Below, piece by piece: positions 1 to 20,904 of a stretch of DNA of 64,000 nt. The notes under the pieces were generated by a model. The model was not told where the DNA came from, ran no database searches, and saw only the letters and a program-made list of their open reading frames with translations. The position numbers and the translations under genes were made by a program. The DNA is from Corticium candelabrum (taxonomy: Eukaryota; Porifera; Homoscleromorpha; Homosclerophorida; Plakinidae). The stretch's first letter is position 1. Each line of letters begins with the position of its first letter. The stretch is taken from the NCBI RefSeq assembly GCF_963422355.1, contig NC_085106.1:2856568-2920567 (forward strand). The letters run 5' to 3'.

Positions 1-3694
<3,694 letters not shown>

Positions 3695-4176
3695 TTAGAG
3701 ACAAACAGGGTAGACCAGTGCAGCACTTATTATATATTATTAAATATTTCATCTACTTAGTTTAGGACTTTTTATGACACTAACGTGTGTGCTAGGTTTA
3801 TATTGCTTAGCTATACACTTACTGTGTGGCCTATTTGTCACTGTCACTGTATATGTCGTCAATGTCGACTGTAGTTCTCTAGCTTTAATTTGGCTGTTTC
3901 AATGCAGATGTCCGTTGTTGCACGAATCCAATTACCAGTAGTTACTTTGTCTTGCACCATCGTCGGTTACGTATATCTAGCTAGACGGTTCAGTTCTAAG
4001 TACACTATGACACGCCTTGCTGTCCCAGACACTTCAGACTACGATAAACATGCGCTGGCTAGGATCCTAGAGGAAGTCGTCGTGTTTAGCATTTGTACTT
4101 ACGTTTCTGTTGCTTCACTCCTTCTCTTGACAGACGCTAAAGGACAGCCATAGAAGAGCAACTCTTTATCTACAAA
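3695..4176. other. Short intergenic spacer between PI3K and the small gene
   Basis: Contains the presumed 3' UTR of the first PI3K and the start region of the next gene. An 87-codon open frame (3890-4153) is present but matches nothing I recognise and has no supporting splice structure, so I do not call it. Confidence 0.5.
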
Positions 4177-4938
4177 ATGTCTGGCTCATGCACGTCAAAT
4201 GCAACTGAAATTGGACAAGATGAGGTATCCACTAACATCGAAGGTAACAAAAACAAAGAGATCATTTCTCTTGTATTGCGTCTAGTAGACTAATGTAGTC
4301 CACTGTACTGTACGAAGTAGGTTCTCCTACACCGCGGCGGTTGATTTTAGAAGAAGAGTTACGGCCGGACGATCGCGACACTACATCTACTGGCTTCACA
4401 AACACAGTGCAGCTTCGCAACAAGAGGATTGCAGGGAGAAGAAAAGTTATCGTGTCTCAAGGTCTGTGCACGCGTGCAACCAAGCCATATGAATTATCTC
4501 TGTCTACTACACGCTTGCACAATGATGCAATGACTGCATGAGTGTTTTCTGTAGAAGTGACGTCAAACTCTCGGCTTTCAACTAGACCTATTGCATGGAA
4601 AGCTAGATTGGTTTGAATCAATTTTTCTAAGACTATAAATTAATTGACGAGTCATTTCCTATATATAGTCAGCTGGTCAGAGATTGGTCCGTACTAAGGG
4701 TTATGTGCCAGGATCAAGTCTACGGGCGATTAGCAGATCACCAGCGGTCTTCAGCAAAATCCGTGTAAGATTATTAATTAATTAATTAACGATTTGGAGT
4801 TGATAGTTGATACTGCTGTTGCACCTTTGGTAGCTGAAAGTGACAGTTGCATTACTTAATTAGGGTAATCAGTATCCGCTTGCTCTAATGATCTACCTGG
4901 TATATATATTACAGTTTCCTGTAATCACACAAGAATAG
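4177..4938 (+). CDS. Unrecognised 127-residue basic protein, five exons
   Basis: Exons 4177-4243, 4321-4461, 4555-4610, 4669-4764 and 4915-4938 join through GT-AG introns in matching phase. Together they give 384 nt, ATG to TAG (127 residues plus stop), which argues for a real gene. The N-terminus is Ser/Thr-rich and acidic (start MSGSCTSNATEIGQDE), followed by SPTPRRLILEEELRPDD. The rest is basic: LRNKRIAGRRKVIVSQ, then RLVRTKGYVPGSSLRAI and the C-terminus VFSKIRFPVITQE. No signal peptide, membrane segment or known domain is visible. SPTPRR looks like a proline-directed phosphorylation site, and the basic stretches would suit a nuclear or chromatin protein; both are inference. The gene lies between two PI3K paralogues on the same strand but shows no similarity to them. 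Function unknown. Confidence 0.55.
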
Positions 4939-5301
4939 AACAAAAAACCCAATAATCATGCATTGTCTTCCAACATGTATACTTATCTTTGCAAAACCTA
5001 CATCAATGAGACGTTTGCTATAAATCTGTGATTAAGTAATGTTTGTATAATATGTGCTTTATTTAATGTTGTTATGATGTTGCTAATTTTTTGTAGTTCT
5101 ATGTCTAGTCTGGCTTGTCTGGCGACATGTGTAGTCAACTCTTTATCAAATTGTATATGTCTGTCAATCTAGATTTGCAATGTCTGCACGTTCAGTTGCA
5201 TAACAATGCAGACACATTGCATAATTTTGTCATTTGGTAACATACTCAGATAGGAGCTTGAGTGTTTCACAGAAGCTGGTTTCACTTGTCATATGCTGGT
5301 T
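4939..5301. other. Spacer upstream of the second PI3K
   Basis: AT-rich sequence containing the 3' UTR of the small gene and the putative promoter of the second PI3K. I see no conserved motif or open frame worth calling. Confidence 0.5.
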
Positions 5302-11258
<5,957 letters not shown>

Positions 11259-11706
11259 TGACAGTCTTACTTAGTATTTTTGTGAGAATGGTTTGAGTGT
11301 TATATGCAACAGTATACTGTGTATTGAATAACTGTTATTTTTTATTTTAATGGATTATGTACAAATCTTTTAAATTATTTTTATAGCTTGCTGTCGTTTT
11401 ACAGGACTTAACCGTATTACTACGTGTAGTTTTTGCTTAGAATGTACTAATATTAAACAGTGATGATACTAATATTGTCATTACTGCACCGAGGCTCACT
11501 TGCAAATGAATCTGCATGCTCTCTGTGCAAAAGTCCATTGAATTAAGGACTCTAGCAGATACGGAAAAACCTTCTGAGACATAGGAGTTCAATTGGCTTG
11601 TAGGTTCTTTCCCATTTATAAATGGTTGATTAAATTAATAATAAAATTAATTAGTAAAGCATTTACATAAAGATCCCGTATAACAAATCATTGGTAATAA
11701 TCTAGG
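11259..11706. other. Spacer between PI3K and amidohydrolase genes
   Basis: AT-rich sequence presumably holding the PI3K 3' UTR and the amidohydrolase promoter. No repeat family or reading frame is recognised. Confidence 0.5.
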
Positions 11707-12213
11707 ATGTCTTGGATCCCCTCTCTCTCATCTCTGTCGCCATTTCGAAAGGTTCTTTACAGTCATTTCAACATATACCAGCTATAAACCGGCTTAAGTA
11801 ATAATTTAGCTTTTCAATAAATTTAGTTGGGAGGATCGTTTCCTTACCAACCTGAAGACATCTACGACCATGAAAAGCAGCTGTATCATCCACGATTGAG
11901 TGAAGCAACGAAACGTTTGCTTCAAGACATATTCGAAGGAATTGTAAGTGCAATATGGCAGTCTGTTTTGTAACAGTCCACTTCTTGCACGTCGCTCATC
12001 ATACTGTGTACATGTAGGATGTGCGTCGTATTGTGGACTACCACACGCACATTATTGGAAAGGATGAAGCGAAGACTGGATGTAGAGTAGATTCCAGGGT
12101 ATGCAGTGGTTAGAAGTGCAAGTGCTGAGTAATGCCTATTTTATAATTAATGCAAGTTTACTCGTGACTTAATTATTTAATTAATTAATTGAAAATAGTG
12201 ATAGTGAATAAAC

Positions 12214-12253
<40 letters not shown>

Positions 12254-15200
12254 GCAGTAGTATGTATTTTGTTTCATACATAGATGGAGTACATCTAGTC
12301 TACTGTACCCGAAGACTATTTTAGTGCATACATACTAGTCGCAGTCATAATAGATACCAAACACACAATAAACACAAAATGAAATTGCATTTAGTTATTG
12401 ATATTAGTCGTTTATCTAACTACCCTTGTCAACTCTTCTTTTATTATGCAGATGTTGAAATGGTATCATCCTTGGAAATATATGAAGACATGGATCTTCC
12501 TGTTTGCGGCTGGAGTGCAAGACTTGGAAAAGTAAGAGGCCCTGTCTGTATAATTAGTCTTTGCTAATTTGGGAGCAGAAGACGTCATGATGCTGTTAAG
12601 GTGTACTAACGGTTGAGGTGTCTTTACAGTGCTGATGAACGGTATGTTGATCGACTGATGAGACTTGTCAAGCACTCCGCTCCTGTAAAAAGAGAAGATG
12701 TAGATCACTTTTTTGGCGTGCCGCTTGTTTAAATACATAAAAAAGTTGTTTGTAATAGGGTATGTCTTTTCATGGACGCAACTGTATTCTGGCATTTGAT
12801 CAAGTGTATTCAGCAAAGGGCGAGCCAGATGAAGAACACACAACCTTAGTATGAATCTAACTACTATAAGACTATGTCTGTTTGACTTCTTGATTTTCTA
12901 GTGGCTATTCTGTGCATTGTTTCTGTCTGTCGTAGTCAGCAGTATTAATTTTATTAAATATCAGTTTATACTTCTTAAATCAAGAGGACATGTTATTAAC
13001 TTTACTTAGTCTGGAAATTGTGCATGTGCTTGGCAATTCTAATAATGATTGGTTGAAAATGTTATGTATTGATCTTTCATTCATGTATGAATGTTATATT
13101 GTATGCTTTGTGTTTGTTAGTATGTACCAAATAAGTATGTCTACGAATTGTCTCGAAAGTATCCTAACGAATTCATTGCAACATGTTCGGTGCACCCGTT
13201 TCGGCCTGATGCATTGGAAGAGTTGGATCGTTGTCGAAAACAAGGCATACGGATCATTAAATGGCTAGTTAGTATAGGCAATAGTTGGTGCATGTAGACA
13301 TTGTGCAAATAGTTGTTTTGATGTAGCCAAACTCGATGAATATTCGTCCAGCTGATGACGACCCTCGTTACGATCAATTCTATGACAAAGTAAAGGAGTT
13401 GGACATGGTGCGTAGGTCTTGGTTATAAACATTCATGTTATAAAGTTGTATTAAATGAGATTTAATAGTATTAAATGGGATATTTAATACTAATAGAAAT
13501 GTATTACATGTTTCTCTATGTCCCTCCATGATGGGCAAGTGGGGTCTTTACCCCATCTGGGCGCCCACTAACCCGGTAGGTGAGCCCAGCAGGGTACATG
13601 TTTCTGTGTAGTCCACACGGCGATCAATGACTAGCCAATTCAATATAGATTGCAAGCATTACGGTGACAGCGAACATCGGGACAGCATGCCTAGTAGATA
13701 TCAATGACCACCAGGAAAGCACTGAACGTCATCGTCAATGGATCGTTTGCCAGACCACAGAAACTCCCCAATGACTGAAACGAGTCATAGTCTCATGGAT
13801 AAAGCTTGAGGTTTTTGTTGTTATTGTCGTGCTCAACCAAATCAGTCTGGTTTGTAAAGTCTATTACAAGTACCGGAAGCAAACCCTGCTTCAGAAGTAC
13901 TTACACCATCACGGTTGTCTAGAAAAAAGACATGACGTTACGAAGGATCCGACTAGATCCCAGAGGCACTGTTTTCTGTAAGTGCTGCAGGTTGTGATGA
14001 CCTGGAATAATGTCCAGCTACCGTGCAAAACCTGTGTGCACTGTGCCCAAAGCTCCCAAGACCACCGGAACCACCAGTGTTTGACAATGCCACATGCGGC
14101 TTATCTCCACTCGCAAGTTGCTGTACTTCGCCAACTTCTCAGCATGTTTCTTGCCAATGTTGCCATCAGCAGGACAGCTGATATCAATAAGAAGACAAGT
14201 GTTTGTCTTCTTATTTCTGAGACAGATGTCTGGACGATTGGCTTTGATCCTCCTGGCAGTGGGGATGGTGGTGTCCCACATCATAGTATTGTCATCCGTC
14301 TCCACAAGCCTATCAGGATGATGCCGGTACCATCTGCTCTCCACTGGAACTCCAAAATGGCGACAAACATCCCAGTGAATGATGGAAGCCACCTGATTGT
14401 ATCGATCAGTGTAGTCCATCGGTGCCAAAGCACTACAGCCTGCCACAATGTGGTCGACTGTTTCCAGGCCTACACTGCACATGCGGCAAGTAGGACTGAC
14501 ATTACGATGTAGAATCTTGCACTCATAGTACCGAGTCCGAAGAGCTTGGTCTTGAGCAGCAACAACCAGTCCCTCAGTTGCAGCAGGAAGGTTCACTGCC
14601 TTTAACCATCCATAGGTCTCTTTCATATCCACAGGCGGTTGCTCAGTGAGACGATGATACTGCCTGTGCATAGGCTTCCCGCTCCAGGATCGCACATGAA
14701 GAGAACTGCAACACGTACGGTAATGTCTCGCATCTGTTTTAGGCACTTGCTCCAAGCCACCTTCAACGGAGATGGATGCACTCCTGTGTAAGTTCTGCGA
14801 CTTGTCGTCCGAAGTAAGACTCCTCCGCAGCTGTGCAGTAAAGCGACAAGCCATGCGCTTGATCGAGTGTGAAGATTTTCCAGAGTCACACTCCCGTATC
14901 ATCTGCATGAAAGGATCAGAACTGTCAGCAAGGTAACAGTTCAGCCTCACAATACAAGATTGATATGTCGACTCAATCTGTTGTAACCCCCTACCCCATC
15001 ACTGCAAGGAGCGTACAGTCGGTCAACGTCTGCAGCAGGATGGTGAACACCGTGCATAGAGAGGAGCTTTCTGGTCCATCGATTGAGCTGCTGCAGGTCT
15101 GTGCACCCCCAATGAATGACGCCAAAACCGTAAGTGAGAATCGGTAGTGCAAACCCATTGATGGCTAGAATCTTGTTCCGACCATACAACTCAGTTCGGA

Positions 15201-16884
15201 GAACCACCTTCACTCTGCGGAAGTACTCACGATGGAGTCTCTCCCGCATCATGCTGTGCTGAATACCATTACTCTCATCTACACCCAAGTACTTGTAGAC
15301 TTGACCCGGTTCCAGACAGTTGATGGTGTCTGTTTTTCCTACTGTCACTCCAGAGTTGTGTCTAGATATAGCCTGCAGTTGACAAAGTGTGCAACAGCAC
15401 ATTTGTCCAGACCAAACTCCATGTGGATGTCATCAGAGAAGGTACGAACCGTGTGCAACAACCCATCCAACTGATCTTTATTATTATTATGTTGTGCTCA
15501 ACCAGATCAGTCTGGTTTGTAAAGTCTATTACAAGTACCGGAAGCAAACCCTGCTTCAGAAGTACTTAGACCATCACGGCTGTCTAGAAAGAAGACATGA
15601 CTTTACGAAGGCTCCGAGTAGATCCCAGAAGCACTGTTTTCTGTAAGTGCTGCAGGTTTTGATGACCTGGAATAATGTCCAGCCACTTTGCAATACCTGC
15701 GTGCACTGTGCCCAAAGCTCCCAAGACCACCGGAACCACCAGTGTTCGACAATGCCACATGCGGCTTATCTCCACTCGCAAGTCGCTGTACTTCGCCAAC
15801 TTCTCAGCATGTTTCTTGCCAATGTTGCCATCAGCAGGACAGCTGATATCAATAAGAAGACAAGTGTTTGTCTTCCTATTTTTGAGACAGATGTCTGGAC
15901 GATTGGCTTTGATCTTCTTGGCAGTGGGGATGGTGGTATTCCACATCATAGTAATGTCATCCGTCTCCACAAGCCTATCAGGATGATGCCGGTACCATCT
16001 GCTCTCCACTGGAACCCCAAAATGGCGACAAACGTCCCAGTGAATGATGGATGCCATGTGATTGTGTCGATCAGTGTAGTCCGTCGGTGCCAAAGCACTA
16101 CAGCCTGCCACAATGTGGTCGACTGTTTCCAGGCCTACACTGCACATGCGGCAAGTAGGACTGACATCACGATGTAGAATCTTGCGCTCATAGTACCGAG
16201 TCCAAAGAGCTTGGTCTTGAGCAGCAACAACCAGTCCCTCAGTTGCAGCAGGAAGATTCGCTGCCTTTAGCCATCCGTAGGTCTCTTTCATGTCCACAGG
16301 CGGTTGCTCAGTGAGACGACGATACTGCCTGTGCATAGGCTTCCCGCTCCAGGATCGCACACAAAGAGAACTGCAACATGTACGGTAATGTCTTGCATCT
16401 GTTTCAGGTGCTTGCTCGAAGCCACCTTCAACCGAGATGGATGCATTCCTGTGTAAGCTCTGCGACTTGTCGTCCGAACCAAGACTTCTTATGTGTCGTT
16501 ATGCCCCTCCATAATAGGCAAGTGGGGTCTTTACCCCCATCTGGGCACCCACCAACCCGGCAGGTGAGCCCAGCGGGGTACATGTTTCCGTGTAGTCCAT
16601 ACGGCGATCAATGACTAGCCAATTCGATATAGATTGCAGGCATTACGGTGACCGCGTACTCGATACAGCACGCCTAGTGGATATCAACGACCACCAGGAA
16701 AGCACTGGACGTCATCGTCAACGGACCGTTCGCCAGACCACAGAAACTCCCCAACGACTGAAACGAGTCATAGTCTCATGGATAAAGCTAAAGAAACATG
16801 AGAAAGAAAGACAGACAAGTTTCACAATTTACTGTCGTCACTGGGGTTTGAACCCCCAAACCATGGAGTGGTAGCCATTGTCGC

Positions 16885-16933
<49 letters not shown>

Positions 16934-17605
16934 ATAATTATTATTATTATATGTATCATTGTGTACTGTGTTGTAGTATCTGCTGATACATGTGGGTGAT
17001 GAGCATTCTGTGTCATCACGGTTTCTGGATAACTCTTTGGGAAACCCTCTTTTTCTTCGAAAGTAAGTGGCACCGTGTTTCATTTCTCTAGACAGCACAA
17101 TACAACATGAATGATTTTGTCAGGCCATTGAATAAAGGTGTGAAAGTGATTGCAGCTCACTGTGCCACAGAGGTGAGCATACGGATTTACATATGGTTCA
17201 ATTACTGCATTCGATGTGTTTAATTGACTTAACTTGCAATAGGGCAGTTCTGTTGATTTTGAAACAGACACATCTGGTCATATTAAGGCGGAGAACTTTG
17301 ACCTTTTTCTCAGGCTCATGCATGATCCAAAGTTAGTTGCTGTGGCAGCTAGGTGTCATGATTTCATGGAACAATGTCAAGCTTGTGATTTGGTGTTTGT
17401 GTTAGGTATCAACAAAATTTGTTTGCTGATATTTCAGCTACAATTAGTTTTCTCAGAGTCAAGTATCTTCCAAGGCTTCTGGCAGAGAAAGTGAGTTGCT
17501 TGTAAAGAATGAATTGATTATTGTCAGTGTGTACCACACACTTTTGGCCATGTGAATGTGTGTGACTATGTGTTTATTGGTGGTGGTGGTGGTGGTGGTG
17601 GTGGT

Positions 17606-17659
<54 letters not shown>

Positions 17660-18096
17660 TGCATGCGTGCGCGTTATTTATTATCTGTTCAACTGCATAA
17701 ATCACTTGACAGAATGTATACATCATTGAATGATATAGACTTGACTTGCAATAACACAATACTTTCTTTCTTAGGAAATTCATTCCCGTCTTGTGTTTGG
17801 CTCTGACTATCCTGTCCCTGCTATCAACGTGATTGTTCACACAAAAAAGCTGCTGAAGTTTGTGTATATATACGTGCTGACTGCCTGTGTAAATACTATC
17901 ATACTGTCTTTTGAGTAGATACAATTTGATTACCCCTGAGCAAAAAACGTGTCTTGACGAATTGTATGAATTCAATCCATTGCTCTTCGACTTTGCCTGC
18001 AAGCGATGCCTTTCACACGAAGGACATAAATTTCCTATCTCATTATTTATGGAGAATCCCAACTTACCAGTGTCAGAGGACAGTAGCAGTTTGTAA
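11707..18096 (+). CDS. Metal-dependent amidohydrolase (Amidohydrolase_2 / ACMSD-like TIM barrel)
   Basis: Exons 11707-11751, 11827-11943, 12018-12098, 12452-12531, 12630-12684, 12759-12848, 13121-13267, 13327-13407, 16977-17062, 17124-17172, 17243-17331, 17406-17490, 17775-17857 and 17919-18096 sum to 1266 nt in phase (421 residues). Family metal-site signatures appear in order: HxH in VDYHTHIIG (His63, His65), Lys203 in GIRIIKWL, His237 in LLIHVGDE, His273 in VIAAHCA and Asp346 in VFGSDYPVP. Members of this superfamily hydrolyse or decarboxylate small substrates in the cytosol; the substrate here cannot be told. No signal peptide is visible. Intron 8 (13408-16976) is 3.6 kb, against roughly 50-350 bases for the others, because of inserted repeats. 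Splicing across it stays in phase (ELDM then YLLIHVG). Confidence 0.88.
12213..12252. repeat. (AAT)n microsatellite in amidohydrolase intron 3
   Basis: About 13 AAT units lie inside the intron at 12099-12451. There is no other content. Confidence 0.93.
13517..13806. repeat. 290-bp dispersed repeat X, copy 1
   Basis: Direct copy of 16500-16789. Both start near TATG(T/C)CCCTCCAT, share GTGGGGTCTTTACCCC and end in CATGGATAAAGCT. They differ at roughly one base in ten by eye. I find no coding frame. The copies frame the two LINE fragments in this intron like long direct repeats, although they lack LTR hallmarks such as TG...CA ends. It could be a SINE-like family or part of a larger unit. Confidence 0.8.
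13820..15480 (-). mobile_element. Non-LTR retrotransposon (RLE-type LINE) fragment, copy A
   Basis: Read on the - strand, 15402-14947 encodes a late reverse-transcriptase segment and following region (KYLGVDESNGIQHSMM, GFALPILTYGFGVIHWG). From about 14950 to 14018 come a CCHC zinc knuckle (CRMCSVGLETVDHIVAGC) and a restriction-like endonuclease core (RPDICLRNKKTNTCLLIDIS), then VVPVVLGALGTVH. That order (RT, CCHC, PD-D/E-K nuclease) is that of R2/NeSL/CRE-type LINEs, which encode one ORF and a site-biased nuclease. The RT core and 5' end are missing, so the copy is 5'-truncated, and the frame is interrupted between the two parts. The 3' end (low coordinate) finishes in a short A/C-rich tail near 13810-13830. 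Confidence 0.85.
15484..16490 (-). mobile_element. RLE-type LINE fragment, copy B
   Basis: A second, shorter copy of the same LINE family lies directly upstream of copy A in the same orientation. Its 3' end is marked by an (AAT)n tail at about 15478-15492. An open frame from 16360 to 15584 carries CRMCSVGLETVDHIVAGC, RPDICLKNRKTNTCLLIDIS and the VVPVVLGALG tail. It matches copy A closely at protein level but is truncated further, starting after the RT. Its 5' break abuts repeat X copy 2. Non-functional. Confidence 0.85.
16500..16789. repeat. 290-bp dispersed repeat X, copy 2
   Basis: Direct partner of 13517-13806, with the same boundaries and the same hairpin-forming GGGGTCTTTACCCC core. Here the repeat continues to 16875 with a segment whose reverse strand reads GGGGGTTCAAACCCC, a T-arm/B-box-like stem-loop, before the (ATT)n tract. 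This makes a tRNA-related SINE a possible origin. Confidence 0.75.
16886..16951. repeat. (ATT)n microsatellite at the end of repeat X
   Basis: About 20 ATT units follow repeat X and end 25 bases before the acceptor of amidohydrolase exon 9. It may be the expanded 3' tail of a retroposon. Confidence 0.92.
17578..17657. repeat. (GGT)n(GT)n compound microsatellite
   Basis: About nine GGT units pass into about 22 GT units within an amidohydrolase intron (17491-17774). Confidence 0.95.
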
Positions 18097-18580
18097 TTCT
18101 ACAAGCCATCAATTTGCAAGCCATTTCTTTCATTTATCTGTTTTGTGATTTCTACTTTAATTATGGATGTGTATTTCTATGTGATTTTGCTTGAATTTGT
18201 ATGCAAGTAGATAGTAGCCGGAGTGACACTCACAGTTTGAAGCTTGATTACACTAGCAACACGAGTCAAGAGTATTCCAATCATATAATTCTTTACATTC
18301 TCCTATCATAACTGTAATGGTAAACGCTTGACTACATGTATCTTGTCACTACATACTGGTACTTTGTATCATCTTAGCAGCATATAGCATGGAGCTACTG
18401 TCATCACTACAACTTCTATTGAAGTCGGTCGAGCTCATAAATAGCTCAGTCCATCCAACATGTACAAAATTAATAAAACACTTTTCTCATATGATAACAG
18501 TGAAAACAACCCTCAGCTCTTGTGAGGACTCCTTGCTTTGCTAGAATCATGCAGCTGAATAGAAATCATGTTTTAGTGGT
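18097..18580. other. Convergent 3' intergenic region
   Basis: Lies between the stop codons of the + strand amidohydrolase and the - strand HBP1, so it should hold both 3' UTRs. An ATTAATAAAAC stretch near 18470 could serve as a poly(A) signal on +. Nothing else is recognised. Confidence 0.5.
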
Positions 18581-20683
18581 TCACACACAAGGGGCCATTA
18601 GTTGACTCACTTTACGTCGTTTCCAGCAGTCCGGGTTGAGTCGTTTATGTTGCTCAGCAAGGTACCTTGCTTCAACAACGAATGCCTCTCTCTGCTCCCA
18701 TGACATCTCCTTCCATTTATCACCCAAAAGAACACTTATTGTTCTAAACCAGTGAAGCATGTTATTACAGACAAACACACAGAGCGATGAACACAGATTA
18801 ACAGACAGCTAACAACCTGTTGTCTTTTCCAGGATTGTCTTGGGTTATTTCCGGTCGATACTTTTTCGCGAATAACATAAAAGCATTCATTGGCCGTTTC
18901 ACTCTGTCTGGGTTCCGTTTCGAGCCACGTTTCTTGCTAGCAGAACTAGAAACTATAGATGACGAGTGTCTTGACAGATTCAACTCATTTCTTTGCTGAA
19001 CACAAACTCCATGAACAACAGTCCAGAATACTGTGTCAAATAAAGCTTACTCTAGCCATAAGGCTAAGGGCTAAAACAGCATCCGAGTCCAACTCTGAAA
19101 GCCCAAGGCTAAAGCAATAACTCACGATTTGACAAACGATTACAACATAAATGAATTCGAACTTAACTTACCCCTGGACACTACTAGCAAGAAACATGTT
19201 GTCAGACTCAAACGGTAGACATACATCGTGTAGCTCTAGTGACTGACAGTGCTCTAGCTTGTAATTTTGTTCCGTCTGCAGAGGGCTAAACGAACACCAT
19301 CCCTTTCCTTTTACAATAAATGGGTGATCGAGTGGGACTAATGCAGTCACTCGATGTTGATTATCTTGAACGACAGTGAACGTAGCCAACATTACATCGT
19401 CGTTTCCTAAAGCTGTAGTATAGCTAATCAACCGCAGTTGATCATCCCACTCCACATCAAATTGCGCAGCAGTTATATCTCTTCGCATGTCGTCGACCCC
19501 AACCCAGACTCCCTCAGAGTTTTGTATCCAACAAGATGCGAGGAAGCAACTCCAAGTCAAATCAGGATTTATCGACTTCACTAGTGCATTGCTCGCTTGG
19601 TTTGGCGAAATTCTTTCCTCCTCGTTGCCCGTGACAACGGAATTTACTTCCGGCAGCGCATGCCTAGTTGAGATGTCGTCGGGTATGATTTTCATCAATG
19701 GGCTGTGCGAGCTGGTCGCTATGATGGCTAGTTCTGTCAAAAAGCCGGCATGCGGGTGATGAGTCAAACCGGTGAGTGAATGTGGAGCCGTGCAGACGAC
19801 CAAACTTGGCGCTAACGGAGCGATGAAATGCGACGTACCAACTGAGCCTTGTACGAGAGTACGCTGATGGGCCGGCGCTCGTATCAAGCCTGGTGACGGA
19901 GCAACGACACCTAAAGGGGACCACAAAGCTATAACATTATATTACAAGTCTCATTCACTAATTTCATGCCCGGGGAAATCCCTAAGACATCTGCTACGTC
20001 CGGGCTACTCGTCTATGGACCCCTCCGACGTCCATTCCTCGTTGTCGACGAGCTATCGTCATCGACAATTGTTCCTTGGGCTGTTTCATCCAGCGACGGA
20101 GATCTCGCAACATATGTGTCGCTCCGAAATGGCTTGATCACGTGGACACGTGAGTTTAGACTCCCAGGCGCGATCTTTGAACAGGACAGCCATACTTGAT
20201 GAGCAGCAATCAATGAGCGTCACGACCAGTGAAGGCGAAACGGATAGCAGTAGGTTAGCACACCATGCAGAGCGAATAATGCCATGATTTTATGCAAGTA
20301 AACCCGCAAGAAACCACCCTCGCATGTCTTATCTTTCATTTGAGCGATATTTTGGTAGCAGGCGATCGTACACGAAAAGTCATTCTGTAGCGTTCAGAAC
20401 CGAATTTTACCTCGAGCTGACAAAACTTGAGCGTCGACTTGTCGCAGATCAGCGAAATTGAGCAGCGGAGAGGTCGATTTTCGCCGACCGCCGAACACAT
20501 CGTTTGAATGACGGCCGTCGACAGGCACCGGAGAGCAGCGCGTTGCACTCGGATCTTTACTCAGTAGTTCGAGGACCTGCAAGAAGACGTTCGGTTAGAG
20601 TTTGTCGAAGAGAAACGACCCGATCGATGGTAGATTTCTATTTGCAGTTTGCCAATGGCAGAGCATACCGGAGAAGCCGCCAT
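18581..20683 (-). CDS. HBP1: HBP1-like transcription factor (AXH domain plus HMG box)
   Basis: HMG-box repressor of proliferation genes in vertebrates. Proposed exons in transcription order are 20683-20669 (MAASP), 20576-20411, 20194-20021, 19928-19172, 18990-18817 and 18743-18581. They sum to 1449 nt (482 residues; human HBP1 is 514). Near residue 180 comes the HBP1 N-terminal motif FLTELAIIATSSHSPLM. The AXH domain follows (about 215-350; DLTWSCFLASCWIQ, DHPFIVKGKGWCSF, LELHDVCLPFES). A C-terminal HMG box is split over two exons (RPMNAFMLFAKKYR, PGKDNR, then ISVLLGDKWKEM, EQHKRLNPDCWKRRK). Motif order and spacing match HBP1 and exclude SOX/TCF proteins. The donor near 20021 is weak, so exon 3 is the least certain. 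The gene is divergent from CENPK 221 bp away. Confidence 0.9.
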
Positions 20684-20904
20684 TTTCAAACGCCGCAACT
20701 GCCCGATGGGCGGATCACGGCACAACGCTTGCTAATTGCTATAACGACGCGCTATGTCTAATCGCTGATTGGCTGACAAATAATTCGTTGGTGGTTGATT
20801 GGTTGTGAAGATTCTGCAATATTTAAACAATGCAGGTCCCGTATGTGTGATAAAACTGCGCAAGCGCAAACAATATTGGTCCCGTATGTGAATACTGTAG
20901 TATC
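20684..20904. promoter_or_regulatory. Shared divergent promoter of HBP1 and CENPK
   Basis: A 221-bp gap between two divergent start codons. It carries three ATTGG (inverted CCAAT, NF-Y-like) boxes at 20768, 20798 and 20875; the first two are exactly 30 bp apart. An NRF1-like palindrome, TGCGCAAGCGCA, lies at 20857-20868. GGTCCCGTATGTG occurs twice, at about 20836 and 20879, on either side of the NRF1-like site. Paired CCAAT boxes about three helical turns apart are typical of cell-cycle promoters, which would suit CENPK. Binding itself is inference. Confidence 0.65.

Noticed and set aside
3890-4153. 87-codon open frame with a hydrophobic segment between PI3K and the small gene
   Set aside because: No homology recognised and no splice or start evidence; it probably falls in UTR or promoter sequence.
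4177-4938. PCLAF-like protein, from the chance resemblance of RLVRTKGYVPGSSLRAI to the PCLAF N-terminus
   Set aside because: The match is short, lies in the wrong part of the protein, and no PIP box is present.
14018-16177. Long + strand frames opposite the LINE copies
   Set aside because: They are antisense shadows of the LINE nuclease region and duplicate each other only because the LINE copies do.
13517-16789. LTR retrotransposon interpretation of the two 290-bp direct repeats
   Set aside because: The interior is non-LTR (RT, CCHC, restriction-like nuclease) in two truncated copies, and the repeats lack LTR ends and primer-binding sites.
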